Assembly (NCBI RefSeq): GCF_002368395.1 | Contig: NZ_AP018254.1 | Coordinates: 4,526,001-4,590,000, forward strand | DNA from: Calothrix sp. NIES-3974 | GTDB taxonomy: Bacteria > Cyanobacteriota > Cyanobacteriia > Cyanobacteriales > Nostocaceae | Length of the DNA stretch: 64,000 nucleotides | Reading direction: 5' to 3' | Part shown: piece after piece, positions 48,030-57,486 of the stretch | How the letters are laid out: every line of letters starts with the position of its first letter | How positions within the stretch are numbered: the stretch's first letter is position 1 | Translations under genes and position numbers: made by a program | Notes under the pieces: generated by a model | What the model was told of the DNA's origin: nothing | Database searches by the model: none | What the model saw: only the letters and a program-made list of their open reading frames with translations

Positions 48030-48118
48030 TTTTTCAATTTTATTCTTGTTTCCGGAAATATTAATAGAATTTCAGATGATTTACAGTAAATGAATACTAT
48101 TTTATCAAGAAACAATTT

Positions 48119-48394
48119 TTGATGTTTGCTTTACACCCTTTCATCAAGTATTTACACGTATGTAGGGGAATGGGTATATTTGTGGAAAATAATGGTAATT
48201 GTATCATCGATCCGGGACATCGGCGACCTTTATTAAAAGACCCAGATGACGATTTTTTGCTAGATTTAGCTGTAGAATCTCAGGCAGATTATATCATCAC
48301 CTATAATCAGAAAGATTTACAGCCATCTGAAATATTTGGGATTAAAGTTGTCACACCAAAGCAGTTTTTACAAGCGATGGGAGAGATTCAATGA
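48119..48394 (+). pseudogene. PIN-domain toxin remnant (N-terminus missing)
   Basis: The last about 55 codons match the C-terminal half of COG1569-type PIN toxins: LLKDPDDDFLLDLAVESQAD (acidic active-site residues), ADYIITYNQKDL and IKVVTPKQFL. The N-terminal half, with the first catalytic Asp (the usual V-I-D-T-N type start), is absent, and the first 40 codons look unrelated. It overlaps the next frame by ATGA, the normal spacing for the intact pair. Confidence 0.65.
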
Positions 48395-48627
48395 CTAATT
48401 GAAATGTACAAATTCCTGATTCCCTATATAAACAAATTGAAGATTTAGCCGCGAAAGAAAATATCCCAATTGAACAACTTGTTGCAGTTGCATTATCAGC
48501 ACAAGTTGCAGCACGGACTACTAAAGATTATTTAGAAGAGAAAGCCAAGCTTGGTAGTTGGCAGAAATTTCAAAATGTTCTCAATAAAGTACCCGATATA
48601 GAGCCAGAAGAGTACGATAAACTGTAA
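48391..48627 (+). pseudogene. antitoxin-like gene with nonsense codon at position 4
   Basis: 79 codons: MTN, stop, then NVQIPDSLYKQIEDLAAKEN and a continuous frame to EPEEYDKL. It resembles the small cyanobacterial protein paired with PIN toxins (ribbon-helix-helix-like antitoxin). The TGA at 48400-48402 has no nearby in-frame ATG or GTG after it, so translation is unlikely. Together with the truncated toxin this is a decayed toxin-antitoxin module. Confidence 0.65.
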
Positions 48628-48678
48628 TAATTACTAATTTTTTATTAACACACTTAAATTCTCACAAAGTCAACTATC

Positions 48679-48753
48679 ATGAGCATCAAAGAACAACTCC
48701 TTCAAGAACAGGGCTTACGCAAGGACAACGTAAACACCGTCATTGCGACGTGA
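48679..48753 (+). pseudogene. short remnant resembling DUF2281-type antitoxin start
   Basis: MSIKEQLLQEQGLRKDNVNT (24 codons): the first ten residues look like the N-terminus of small DUF2281 proteins, then sequence merges into GTCATTGCGA-CGTGAGTAAGCAATCC, a widespread intergenic repeat type. Probably a fragment cut by the repeat. Weak evidence. Confidence 0.3.
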
Positions 48754-49021
48754 GTAAGCAATCCTAAACATTTGATGTCTCGTAACGAGTGGGTAAGTCC
48801 GAAAGAAATAGAATCCAGTCCAGATAAAATTCTGGCAGAAACCTTGAACTTTTAACTTTTTCTCAAAACTAAGGAAACATCTGTACAAGAAACATAAACC
48901 ATAAACATGGAGGGATTGAGCGTTGCGATCGCTCAACTTGTCAACTTGTACAGAATTCTATAAGCAAAAAGGGCATACAAACGTATACCCTTGTGCGCAA
49001 AAACGTTTCCAACACAGAACA
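48754..49021. other. spacer, nothing recognisable
   Basis: Includes the tail of the GTCATTGCGA repeat and AT-rich sequence up to the convergent CAP-protein stop codon. Confidence 0.4.
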
Positions 49022-50656
49022 TTAAGCAGCACCAAAATTTTGTGTCCAGTAGTGGTTATAGTTAACTTCTCCGGTGTCGTGGGCAAGATAGTAATAGCCA
49101 ATACCAATTTCTTTGTATTTGGAGTTCAGAATGTTCTTGCGGTGACCAGGACTCTCCATCCAAGCTTGGACAACTTCTTCCGGTGTAGTTTGACCCGCAG
49201 CAATATTTTCCGCAGCATAGGTGTATTTATAACCACTAGCGTAAATGCGATCGCCGACACTAGAACCATTATACCCTCGATGGCTAAAGTAATCTGAGTT
49301 AGCCATGTCTTCACTGTGTAGTTGAGCTGCTTTGGTTAATTGGGAGTTTAATTTGAGGGGGGATAATCCTGCTTTGGTTCGTTCTGCGTTGGTTAAGTCT
49401 AAAACCCGTCTAATGAAAGAATGAAGTTGACTCGATGAAGATGGGGATTCGGTGGTGATTGATGTTGTTTGGTTGGATGGGGAAGTAGCTGCAACTAGAG
49501 TGGTGAAAAAACTCAGGTTGTAGTTACTAACAGCTTCTGAATTACCGGGATAAATCTGAAGGTAGTAAGTACCTGTTCCTAATGCTTGAATGTCAATTAC
49601 TTCACTACCATTTGCTGGATTCAAGGATGTCGCTAAGACCGTTCCGTCGCTTCCCAATAATTGCAGGTCTATGTTTGCACCTAACCCGTTCAGTTCCACT
49701 CGCAGATTGGTTCCCTCTTGACCAATACTCAAGCGATAGATATCCCCTGTATCCCCTCCACCGACAGCATCCCGAATTGTTGTCCAATTAGAACTAATCG
49801 CAATTTCACGAGCGGTTTCTAAGCTATTTCCAGCGAAGTCACTGGTGATGAGATGACTTGCATTTTTTCCTTCCTTCAGTCCGTACTGGATGAAATGTTC
49901 GTAAGCTTGACGGTAGTTAAAGCCAATATTCCGGAGATCGGGATTATTCTCTAGGTAATATCTCACATTAAATTTATCAGTGGCTACCCTTCCCTCGTCT
50001 AAACCAGATATCTGAAAATGGTTCAGTAAATCGCGATTACTCAGTCTTCTTAAATCCCTATTGCTGTTACGGTAGGAATTGACATCAAAACTAATCGTAG
50101 CGCTACGTCCTTCCTCTAACCCGTAGATTGTATAGTGTTTTAGTCCTTCGACTCGATTTCCACTATAGAAATGATTTACGTCCGGATTGACTGCAAGATA
50201 GTAATTAACATCAAATACAGTTGAAAATAGCCGACCTTCACTGACTCCACTGGTGACTAGATGGGTAAATAACTCTTCGTTACTCAAATTAGTCAAGTCT
50301 GCATTCGCGCTGCGATAAAAATTTAAGTCGATCACAGGTGAAAATCGCCTACCTTCAGCAATCCCCGTACTAGATAAATGGTCGTATAACTGGGAATTGG
50401 AAAATTCCCCTAAGTCAGGGTTTGCAGCACGATAAAAAGATAAATTTACATAGGGAGAAAATAAACGTCCAGCATTTAAACCTTCGCTCTGAAAGTGGGA
50501 TTGGACTTCTTGGTCATTTAATCCCTGTAGGTCGGAATTAGCACTGCGATAATAACTCGCATCAAATAAATTTACAGGCATAGGTGTATCTTCAGGTGAA
50601 CTGGATACAAGGTTTAATGTTGGTATTCCCCTATGCCAATGGGCAATTCGGCTCAA
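49022..50656 (-). CDS. exoprotein with six YR-NPDL repeats, PPC and CAP domain
   Basis: 544 aa; a start at M26 (50581) is also possible. Residues about 29-270 hold six repeats of 37-44 residues with the pattern Y-(R/L)-x-x-NPDL ... H-(x)4-G-x-x-EGR. A PPC-type beta domain lies at about 275-385 (GDTGDIYRLSIGQEGTNLRV; TYYLQIYPGNSEAVSNYNLS). A CAP/SCP domain at about 415-544 has EDMANSDYFSHRGYNGSSVG, AAENIAAG and WMESPGHRKNILNSKYKEIG. No cleavable signal peptide, so export would be nonclassical (type I is a candidate). CAP domains are typical of extracellular proteins; function unknown. Confidence 0.8.
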   Translation of the reverse strand: MSRIAHWHRGIPTLNLVSSSPEDTPMPVNLFDASYYRSANSDLQGLNDQEVQSHFQSEGLNAGRLFSPYVNLSFYRAANPDLGEFSNSQLYDHLSSTGIAEGRRFSPVIDLNFYRSANADLTNLSNEELFTHLVTSGVSEGRLFSTVFDVNYYLAVNPDVNHFYSGNRVEGLKHYTIYGLEEGRSATISFDVNSYRNSNRDLRRLSNRDLLNHFQISGLDEGRVATDKFNVRYYLENNPDLRNIGFNYRQAYEHFIQYGLKEGKNASHLITSDFAGNSLETAREIAISSNWTTIRDAVGGGDTGDIYRLSIGQEGTNLRVELNGLGANIDLQLLGSDGTVLATSLNPANGSEVIDIQALGTGTYYLQIYPGNSEAVSNYNLSFFTTLVAATSPSNQTTSITTESPSSSSQLHSFIRRVLDLTNAERTKAGLSPLKLNSQLTKAAQLHSEDMANSDYFSHRGYNGSSVGDRIYASGYKYTYAAENIAAGQTTPEEVVQAWMESPGHRKNILNSKYKEIGIGYYYLAHDTGEVNYNHYWTQNFGAA

Positions 50657-50955
50657 AATATCTATCTTGCAGCCAATTATTAATTAATTCTAAAGAGGGA
50701 ACACACGCAGCATATTGTATCAAAATAAATATACATAAGTGTGTAACCATGATTAGATATATTCACTTAATGCCTCAATTATTAATCTCCGTACACAAAA
50801 TGAAATGACTGTAATCTAGATTCAGAAACAGTTTTACCCATCGAAGACCGATTTTATCCTGGAAATGTTAATTTTTATGAATTAATATTCTCTGGACAGA
50901 ACAAAATCATTAAGTATAAGTCATAATTATACATTAGGCGATAAAATTTAAAAGA
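50657..50955. other. AT-rich spacer, nothing recognisable
   Basis: 299 bp without gene or repeat that I can identify. Confidence 0.4.
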
Positions 50956-51912
50956 TTATTCTTCCACTCGATATCCCAACTCTGCCAACCGAATGCGGGA
51001 TTGTCGCCATTTCGGTTGCACCTTGACAAATAATTCTAAATAAACCTTCCCAGCAATTAGTTTCTGAATTTGTTGACGTGCGGCACTACCGATATTTTTC
51101 AACATTAACCCTTTTTTCCCAATCAGAATCCCTTTCTGGGAATCCCGTTCCACATGAATCGTTGCCAGCACACGGGTAATTTTCTCCGTTTCTTCCACTA
51201 AATCAATGGCGATCGCAACTGAATGGGGTACTTCTTCACGGGTATGTAGTAATACCTGTTCTCGAATCAGTTCACCCATAATAAACCGTTCCGGTTGGTC
51301 GGTGACTAAATCTGGAGGGTAATAATAGGGACCCAGAGCTAAATTTTCAATCAGAATATTTTGTAAGTTTGATAACTCAGTACCAACTTTGGCGGAGAAT
51401 TTCACCAATTGCCAATTGTATTCCCCAGCGAGTTGTTGATAGCTAGCATCAAGGACAGATGCGGTGTGAGGAGCTTGTAGATCAATCTTGTTTAGACCCA
51501 AAATCACAGGGGTTTGACTGTGGGCTAATAATTCTGCCACATAGCGATCGCCCTTACCACATGCTACAGACCCATCCACCACAAATAGCACCACATCCAC
51601 CGATTCAATGGCGATTTTGGCATTTTGCACCAGTACTTCCCCCAATTGGTGATGGGGTTTATGGATACCGGGTGTGTCCACAAAAATTAATTGGGCTGTA
51701 TCCGTAGTCACAATGCCCCGCAGACGATTGCGGGTGGTTTGGGCTGTGGGTGATGTGATGGCGATTTTTTGCCCAACCAACTGATTCATTAAGGTAGATT
51801 TACCGACATTGGGACGACCAATGATACCGATAAATCCGGATTTAAAACCAGCAGGAGTTGGCGGAATCAGCGATGTGGTTGAGAGTTCAGGGTTAGGTGG
51901 GTGTTCTAGCAT
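50956..51912 (-). CDS. era: GTPase Era
   Basis: 318 aa. Ras-like GTPase with G1 GRPNVGKST (32-40), G3 DTPGIHKPHHQLGE and G4 LNKIDL, plus a C-terminal KH domain (GILIGKKGLMLKNIGSAARQ; LFVKVQPKWRQSRIRL). Era binds the 3' end of 16S rRNA for 30S maturation. An N-terminal extension of about 27 Pro-rich residues is seen in cyanobacteria. Monocistronic, with GACGACCC hairpins behind its start. Confidence 0.97.
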   Translation of the reverse strand: MLEHPPNPELSTTSLIPPTPAGFKSGFIGIIGRPNVGKSTLMNQLVGQKIAITSPTAQTTRNRLRGIVTTDTAQLIFVDTPGIHKPHHQLGEVLVQNAKIAIESVDVVLFVVDGSVACGKGDRYVAELLAHSQTPVILGLNKIDLQAPHTASVLDASYQQLAGEYNWQLVKFSAKVGTELSNLQNILIENLALGPYYYPPDLVTDQPERFIMGELIREQVLLHTREEVPHSVAIAIDLVEETEKITRVLATIHVERDSQKGILIGKKGLMLKNIGSAARQQIQKLIAGKVYLELFVKVQPKWRQSRIRLAELGYRVEE

Positions 51913-52179
51913 AGTAGGTGGGGTGGAGACGACCCATCGGGTGTCTGGACGAGAAGTATAGCGGGTAGGTGAGACGATCCATCGGGTGTCTGTAGGAGAA
52001 GTATAGTGGGTGGGTGGAGACGACCCGATGGGTCGTCTGTACCAAGAGGGAGAAGGGGTAGCAAAGATAGGGGATGTATATTATTGCAAATTGCTCCTCC
52101 GCTCCTTCTTCCCTACTGTCTCCTGCATTCTGTATTCTGTTTCCTCATAAATTCCCTTCGCACCATCTCCCTTTTTTGA
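51913..52179. repeat. three GACGACCC-type palindromes in tandem
   Basis: GGTGGAGACGACCCATCGGG near 51921, GGTGAGACGATCCATCGGG near 51970 and GGAGACGACCCGATGGGTCG near 52016, each preceded by a TAGCGGGTAGGTG-like unit, are about 48 bp apart. This is a local tandem amplification of the hairpin unit. An ATTCTGTATTCTG tract follows (52120-52142). Confidence 0.65.
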
Positions 52180-53742
52180 CTAACTACTATAATTAAAACC
52201 TTTCATAAAGGCGACGACCGTACCAACACAGAAGGGTGTTAACTTGACCGCTTCATGGTAGGTATCAGCAAATACAGATTCATTAATATCGGAACGGTTG
52301 GCTAAACGCTGGCCGAAATTGGGGTGTTCGTGAAGGATAATGGTTTGAGCGCTGGAGTTACTGAGGATAATTTGGGTAGGTGCATGAAAAAAGGGAATTT
52401 TTGTAACTAGGGTCAAAATATTCTGCATCTGTTTAATATTATCGGCATTGGTGAGGGCATTTTCAATAGCTTGGGTAATTCTTTGGATACGATAGAAAGG
52501 GATACAACCATCATTGGCTGTATCTTCACTTTTGAGTAGTTCCAACAGACGCAGGGAATTTTGATGGGCGATCGCTGCATCTTTCCAGGGGAGGGTAGCA
52601 ATACAAGCGGTAGGGAAAAGAGCTTCATCGTTGTCAACCCGGAAGGAAAACACTGTACGTCGTCGGTCGATATCTAAAGTTGGGGGATGTTTGAGTTCGG
52701 GATATTTTTGGGAAATTTGATAATATGCCCCAGCGATCGCAAAATGGGCTTCGTGGTCGAGGGGTCGATCAACTATAATCCGAATTAGGGGAGGATGGGC
52801 ATTAAAGAAATCACGGGCTTCATCGATGTGAAAATACTTAATCAGGGAACCATCACCCGTAGGACTTAAATCCACCCATTCACAGATAATTCCCTCGGTT
52901 TTTAAGCCAAATCGGGATGTGGCGAATAATTTGGCTGCGGTCAGGGTTGCACCACTTAAATCTGCACCGACCCAATCGGCTTGAATTAGTTTCGCTTGGT
53001 GTAAATTAGCATGAACTAAACTGGTATTGGTTAGGTTAGCGTGACTGAGATTAGCATAACTCAGATTGGCTCCACTCAGCTTTGCCCCACTTAAATCTGC
53101 CCAACTGAGATTCGCACCACTTAAATCTGCCCAGCGTAAATTTGCACCACTGAGATTCGCACCACTGAGGTTTGCCCGTGTCAAATTTGCTTGTCGTAAT
53201 TCCGCATCTCGCAAATTCGCACCACTCAAATCACTTTTAGTCAAATCCACATTGGCCAAATTCGCATTTTCCAGATTTGCCCCTGTTAAAAAACCCCCCT
53301 TCAAACAAGCTAGACTCAGATTCGCTTCCCGTAAATTAGCTTGACGTAAAGAAGCTTCCCGTAAATCCGCATTCCGCAAATTTGCCTTGTGTAAATCAGC
53401 ACGACTCAAATTGGCACGAATTAATTCTGCTCGAATTAGGGAGGTCTTACGCATTTGCGCACGACTTAAATCCGCACGGATTAAATTAGCCACATTTAAA
53501 CTTGCTCCCTTCAAGTCAGCATTACTTAAATGAGCGCCACTTAAACGGGCCACATTCAGCTTCGCATATCTTAAATTAGCACCATTGAGGATAGCCCCAC
53601 TCAAATTCACCACATTGAGATTAGCATGGGTGAGAATAACCTCACTTAATTTAGCACCATTTAAATTTGCCTCCGCCAAATCCACCCCACTAAAATCGCG
53701 GATACCAACAGTATATTTTTCGAGAAATTCCTCAACAGTCAT
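52180..53742 (-). CDS. pentapeptide-repeat protein with unique C-terminal domain
   Basis: 520 aa. Residues about 15-285 consist of A(D/N)Lxx pentapeptide repeats (ANLRNADLREASLRQANLRE is representative), forming a right-handed quadrilateral beta-helix. Residues about 290-520 are a non-repetitive domain (GSLIKYFHIDEARDFFNAHP; HPPTLDIDRRRTVFSFRVDN; FMKGFNYSS at the end) that I do not recognise. Cyanobacteria have many pentapeptide proteins; function is usually unknown. No signal peptide. Confidence 0.88.
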   Translation of the reverse strand: MTVEEFLEKYTVGIRDFSGVDLAEANLNGAKLSEVILTHANLNVVNLSGAILNGANLRYAKLNVARLSGAHLSNADLKGASLNVANLIRADLSRAQMRKTSLIRAELIRANLSRADLHKANLRNADLREASLRQANLREANLSLACLKGGFLTGANLENANLANVDLTKSDLSGANLRDAELRQANLTRANLSGANLSGANLRWADLSGANLSWADLSGAKLSGANLSYANLSHANLTNTSLVHANLHQAKLIQADWVGADLSGATLTAAKLFATSRFGLKTEGIICEWVDLSPTGDGSLIKYFHIDEARDFFNAHPPLIRIIVDRPLDHEAHFAIAGAYYQISQKYPELKHPPTLDIDRRRTVFSFRVDNDEALFPTACIATLPWKDAAIAHQNSLRLLELLKSEDTANDGCIPFYRIQRITQAIENALTNADNIKQMQNILTLVTKIPFFHAPTQIILSNSSAQTIILHEHPNFGQRLANRSDINESVFADTYHEAVKLTPFCVGTVVAFMKGFNYSS

Positions 53743-53988
53743 TTCTGCTTCCCCTCGGTAGGCAACACTGATAAACTCAAATCCAGGTTCATTTGCACCA
53801 TCTTGTATTTGTCATCCCGATTCCCAAATTGATATCACCACAACCAGCACCATATAGGAGTCTGATTTTAAGATTGAACAAAACATCCTCTCATCCCATC
53901 TTGTCGCTACGCTTCTACAGTCAAGTTTCTACTCACCCCTCCCTGACCCTAACAGATAGATTTAAAAACCAAAATAGATTCCCATATC

Positions 53989-54858
53989 ATGAACATAGGC
54001 ATTATCGGACTAGGATTAATCGGCGGTTCCCTGGGACTAGATTTGCGATCGCACGGACATCACGTCATCGGAGTCAGTCGTCGTCAATCCACCTGTGAAA
54101 CAGCCATGACAAGGGGTTGTGTTGATTGCGCATCAACCCATCTATCCTCCCTGACCACAGTCGAGGTTGTATTTGTTTGCACCCCTCTTGGGCTTATTAT
54201 TCCCACCGTCACAGAATTGATCACGTTTTTACCAAAAACTACGGTAATTACCGATGTTGGCTCCGTCAAAACACCAATAGTCCAAGCCATCACCCCCCAT
54301 TGGCAAAACTTCATCGGTGGTCATCCCATGGCCGGAACCGCAGAAACCGGAATCGACGCAGCTATCCCCGCTTTATTTGTCAATCGTCCCTACGTACTTA
54401 CTCCTACCTCCACCACTCCAGAATCAGCTACTGCCACCATTGCAGGTATAATTCAACAATTAAAAAGTCAAATTTATTACTGCCAACCCCAAGAACACGA
54501 CCAAGCCGTGAGTTGGATTTCCCACCTACCCGTCATGGTGAGTGCAGCTCTCATCTCAGCTTGCAGCCAAGAACGCGATCGCCACATCCTCAATTTAGCC
54601 CAAAATCTAGCCAGCACAGGTTTCCGTGACACCAGTCGCGTCGGTGGTGGAAATCCCGAATTAGGTCGAATGATGGCAGAACACAACCAGGAAGCCCTGT
54701 TAAATTCCCTACATCAATACCGTCACCATTTAGATGAGTTAATTAATTTAATCGAAACCAAAAACTGGCAAAAATTACAGCAAAAACTCCAATCCACCCA
54801 ACAGGAACGTTCCCATTTTGTCAAGGAAAAATACAGGAGGAGGGGAGGTATCGAATAA
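53989..54858 (+). CDS. tyrA: prephenate/arogenate dehydrogenase
   Basis: 289 aa. NAD(P)-binding GLGLIGGSLGLDLRSHG at the N-terminus and HPMAGTAETGIDAAIPALFV form the dehydrogenase signature, with TGFRDTSRVGGGNPELGRMM in the C-terminal helical domain. Cyanobacterial TyrA is commonly arogenate-specific, giving tyrosine. ATG at 53989. Downstream is a perfect 29-bp GACGACCC palindrome and then the next gene. Confidence 0.95.
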   Translation: MNIGIIGLGLIGGSLGLDLRSHGHHVIGVSRRQSTCETAMTRGCVDCASTHLSSLTTVEVVFVCTPLGLIIPTVTELITFLPKTTVITDVGSVKTPIVQAITPHWQNFIGGHPMAGTAETGIDAAIPALFVNRPYVLTPTSTTPESATATIAGIIQQLKSQIYYCQPQEHDQAVSWISHLPVMVSAALISACSQERDRHILNLAQNLASTGFRDTSRVGGGNPELGRMMAEHNQEALLNSLHQYRHHLDELINLIETKNWQKLQQKLQSTQQERSHFVKEKYRRRGGIE

Positions 54859-54871
54859 TCCACAATCCATA

Positions 54872-54938
54872 GTAGAGACGACCCGTCGGGTCGTCTCTAC
54901 GGTAATCCAAAATCCAAAATCCAAAATCTAAAATCCAA
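54872..54938. repeat. 29-bp palindrome plus CCAAAATC tract
   Basis: GTAGAGACGACCC-GTC-GGGTCGTCTCTAC (54872-54900), 13-bp arms, then AATCCAAAATCC tandem units up to the start of the next gene at 54940. The palindrome may be the tyrA terminator. Confidence 0.65.
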
Positions 54939-54939
54939 A

Positions 54940-55698
54940 ATGTATTGGCGACTCATCCCTCCCCTACAACTCAATGGAGAATTACAAATGGCAATTGATA
55001 CCTGGTTATTCCAACAACATATTGCCGGAAATCATCCTCCCACCCTACGATTTTACACCTGGTCATCACCGACAATTTCCCTCGGATATCACCAAAAAAC
55101 CTATCCTCCGCAATGGGAAAACCTGCAATGGCAAGGACAAAAAATTAATTTAGTTCGTCGTCCGACGGGGGGAAGAGCAGTTTTACACCAAGGTGATTTA
55201 ACCTATGCAGTTATCACCTCTGGATTAAGTTCAAAACGTATAGAAGCTTATCAACAAATCTGTAAATTTTTAATCCTTGGTTGGCAAAAATTCGGGATTA
55301 AATTACATTACGGTCAAGCTGGAAGGGGCTATATCCATAATCCCAATTGTTTCGGTACAGCTACAGGTGCTGATTTAGTTACAGAAAATGGTTATAAATT
55401 TATTGGTAGTGCCCAATTACGCCAAGGTCAAAACATTCTGCAACACGGTTCCATGCGCATCAATCAAAGTTTTGAATTATATCAACAAGTTTTTCATCCC
55501 CAAGCACGGGAATTAATCATTAATCATTCCATCAATCCCGTGTCAATTGATCAAGATTTACCAACTATTATTGATACCCTCCAAACCACAGCCGCAGAAT
55601 ATTTTCAAATTAAGTTAGAAATTCAACCCTTCACACCCCAAGAATGGCAAGAAATCATGAAAATATCGGGTTTTAATATCGATTCTCTTGTACTTTGA
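54940..55698 (+). CDS. lipoate/octanoyl-protein ligase family protein
   Basis: 252 aa of the LplA/LipM superfamily, which acylates the lipoyl domains of pyruvate dehydrogenase, GcvH or relatives. RRPTGGRAVLHQGDLTYAVI holds the biotin/lipoate ligase signature, and YKFIGSAQLRQGQNILQHGS the conserved Lys-containing segment. Sequence cannot separate lipoate ligase from octanoyltransferase. The last seven codons (NIDSLVL) coincide with the first 24 bp of dispersed repeat A, so the original C-terminus may have been replaced. Confidence 0.88.
   Translation: MYWRLIPPLQLNGELQMAIDTWLFQQHIAGNHPPTLRFYTWSSPTISLGYHQKTYPPQWENLQWQGQKINLVRRPTGGRAVLHQGDLTYAVITSGLSSKRIEAYQQICKFLILGWQKFGIKLHYGQAGRGYIHNPNCFGTATGADLVTENGYKFIGSAQLRQGQNILQHGSMRINQSFELYQQVFHPQARELIINHSINPVSIDQDLPTIIDTLQTTAAEYFQIKLEIQPFTPQEWQEIMKISGFNIDSLVL
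55674..55697 (+). repeat. dispersed repeat A fragment at gene end
   Basis: 24 bp identical to the start of repeat A copy 1 at 18720-18743 (TAATATCGATTCTCTTGTAC, then TTTG). It diverges immediately afterwards. Confidence 0.7.
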
Positions 55699-56250
55699 TA
55701 TGCGTGAGTTCGATGAGTTATAAAGCCTGAAACTCTTGCCCAGTAGCATTCGTAGAAAATAGAAGTTTCTAAAAACCTCCGAGTATGATGTTGAGAATAA
55801 AATCATTAAACCGGAAATCAGTCAGTTATTGAGTTTGTTCTCAACTAATGGATGAGGTTACTTTAAACCTTAACTTTCAAAATCATGGATTCACAGGGAT
55901 TGTAGCGTTTATAATCCGTCGAATTCACTTTTCGGGTAAGCGCAGTGTTGTTGGAGACTAGTGGTCTGTCAACTTTATTTTGATGGATGGTGGTGGTGCA
56001 GACATCCTGCTCGCATTTGAGTTATAAATAAATGTATCCATCGTTTCTGTGTTGACAAACCACTAGTACCGCGCGGCGTAAATACACCTAGCTTTCCCCT
56101 CGCTCCCATGCTCCGCGTGGGAGCAGAATCTGCGAGGCTCCTGCTTCGTGAATGGAGGCAGAGCCTTCAACTCACTAAGCGACCACGCGGAGCATGGTCA
56201 CTAGATAAAAAATCTATCCATTGTTTCTGCGTTGACAAACCACTAGTATC
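55699..56250. other. 552-bp spacer with TIR element and G+C-rich repeats
   Basis: No gene. Element at 55957-56067, a second right-end copy (56231-56247), and CGCTCCCATGCTCCGCGTGG / GCGACCACGCGGAGCATGGT segments (56100-56200), which are GC-rich compared with surroundings. Confidence 0.55.
55957..56067 (+). mobile_element. TIR element family K
   Basis: 111 bp with 17-bp terminal inverted repeats ACTAGTGGTCTGTCAAC / GTTGACAAACCACTAGT (one mismatch). The terminal CTAG is palindromic, so it could be a target duplication. The right end occurs again at 56231-56247. Noncoding. Confidence 0.6.
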
Positions 56251-57486
56251 TCAAGCTTTAAATTTATCGATAATTCTGGCCATTGCGGTTTCGACATTTT
56301 GGCGACTGTTAAAGGCAGAAATTCGGAAATAGCCTTCACCCGCAGCACCGAAACCGGAACCAGGAGTTCCGACTACATTGCAAGTATGTAGGAGCTTATC
56401 AAAGAAATCCCAACTGGATAAACCGTTAGGGGTTTTCACCCAGACGTAGGGTGCATTCACTCCACCGTAAACCTGTAAACCTGCTGCGGTTAATTGTTCC
56501 CGGATAATTTTGGCATTTTCCATGTAGAAATTAATTAAAGCTTTAACCTGTGCTTGACCTGCATCGGAGTAAACTGCTTCTGCACCTCGTTGGACGATGT
56601 AGGATACACCGTTAAATTTGGTGGATTGACGACGGTTCCACAGTTTCCATAGTTCTACATCGCTACCGTCGCTGGCTTTGGCTGTGAGGGTTTTGGGAAC
56701 AACGGTTAGCGCACAACGGGTTCCGGTAAACCCGGCATTTTTGGAAAATGAACGGAATTCGATGGCACATTCCCTTGCTCCGGGAATTTCGTAGATAGAA
56801 TGGGGAAGGTTGGAATCGCTAATAAAGGCTTCGTAGGCTGCGTCAAAGAATATGATTGAGTTATGAGCGCGGGCGTAATCAACCCAGGCTTGTAGGTGTT
56901 CCTTGGTAGCCGTTGCACCTGTGGGGTTGTTGGGGAAACAGAGATAAATTAAATCAACTCTTTGGTTGGGAATTTCGGCAGTAAAGTTATTTTCGGCGGA
57001 AATTGGTAAATAGACTAAACCCGCATATTCACCCTTTTCGTTCACTTCGCCAGTATTTCCCGCCATGACATTTGTGTCTACATACACAGGATACACGGGG
57101 TCAGTGACGGCAATGGTATTATCTTTACCAAAGATATCGAGAATATTACCACAATCACATTTAGAGCCATCGGAGATAAAAATTTCCGATGCGTCGATAT
57201 CACAACCACGGGCTTGGAAATCGTGTTGAGCGATTTTTTCCCGTAACCATTCATACCCCTGTTCTGGACCATATCCTTTAAAGGTTTCCCGGTTCCCCAT
57301 CTCGGCTACCGCTTGCACCATTGCTAGGCGACAGGCTTCCGGGAGGGGTTCAGTGACATCACCGATACCAAGGCGAATAATTGCGGCATCGGGGTTTGCT
57401 TGGGCAAAGGCATTGACTCGACGAGCAATTTCCGGGAATAGGTAGCCTGCTTTGAGTTTGAGGTAATTATCGTTAATTTTTGCCAT
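56251..57486 (-). CDS. dapL: LL-diaminopimelate aminotransferase
   Basis: 411 aa. DapL converts tetrahydrodipicolinate to LL-diaminopimelate in the plant/cyanobacterial lysine and peptidoglycan pathway. Fold-type I PLP enzyme: N-terminal [17 protein letters not shown] and [14 protein letters not shown] are characteristic, [27 protein letters not shown], and the PLP lysine in [19 protein letters not shown]. Complete, ATG at 57486. Confidence 0.97.
   Translation of the reverse strand: MAKINDNYLKLKAGYLFPEIARRVNAFAQANPDAAIIRLGIGDVTEPLPEACRLAMVQAVAEMGNRETFKGYGPEQGYEWLREKIAQHDFQARGCDIDASEIFISDGSKCDCGNILDIFGKDNTIAVTDPVYPVYVDTNVMAGNTGEVNEKGEYAGLVYLPISAENNFTAEIPNQRVDLIYLCFPNNPTGATATKEHLQAWVDYARAHNSIIFFDAAYEAFISDSNLPHSIYEIPGARECAIEFRSFSKNAGFTGTRCALTVVPKTLTAKASDGSDVELWKLWNRRQSTKFNGVSYIVQRGAEAVYSDAGQAQVKALINFYMENAKIIREQLTAAGLQVYGGVNAPYVWVKTPNGLSSWDFFDKLLHTCNVVGTPGSGFGAAGEGYFRISAFNSRQNVETAMARIIDKFKA

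Noticed and set aside
51913-52179. CRISPR array
   Set aside because: The repeated units are self-complementary, imperfect and lack unique spacers of constant length; they are hairpin repeats.
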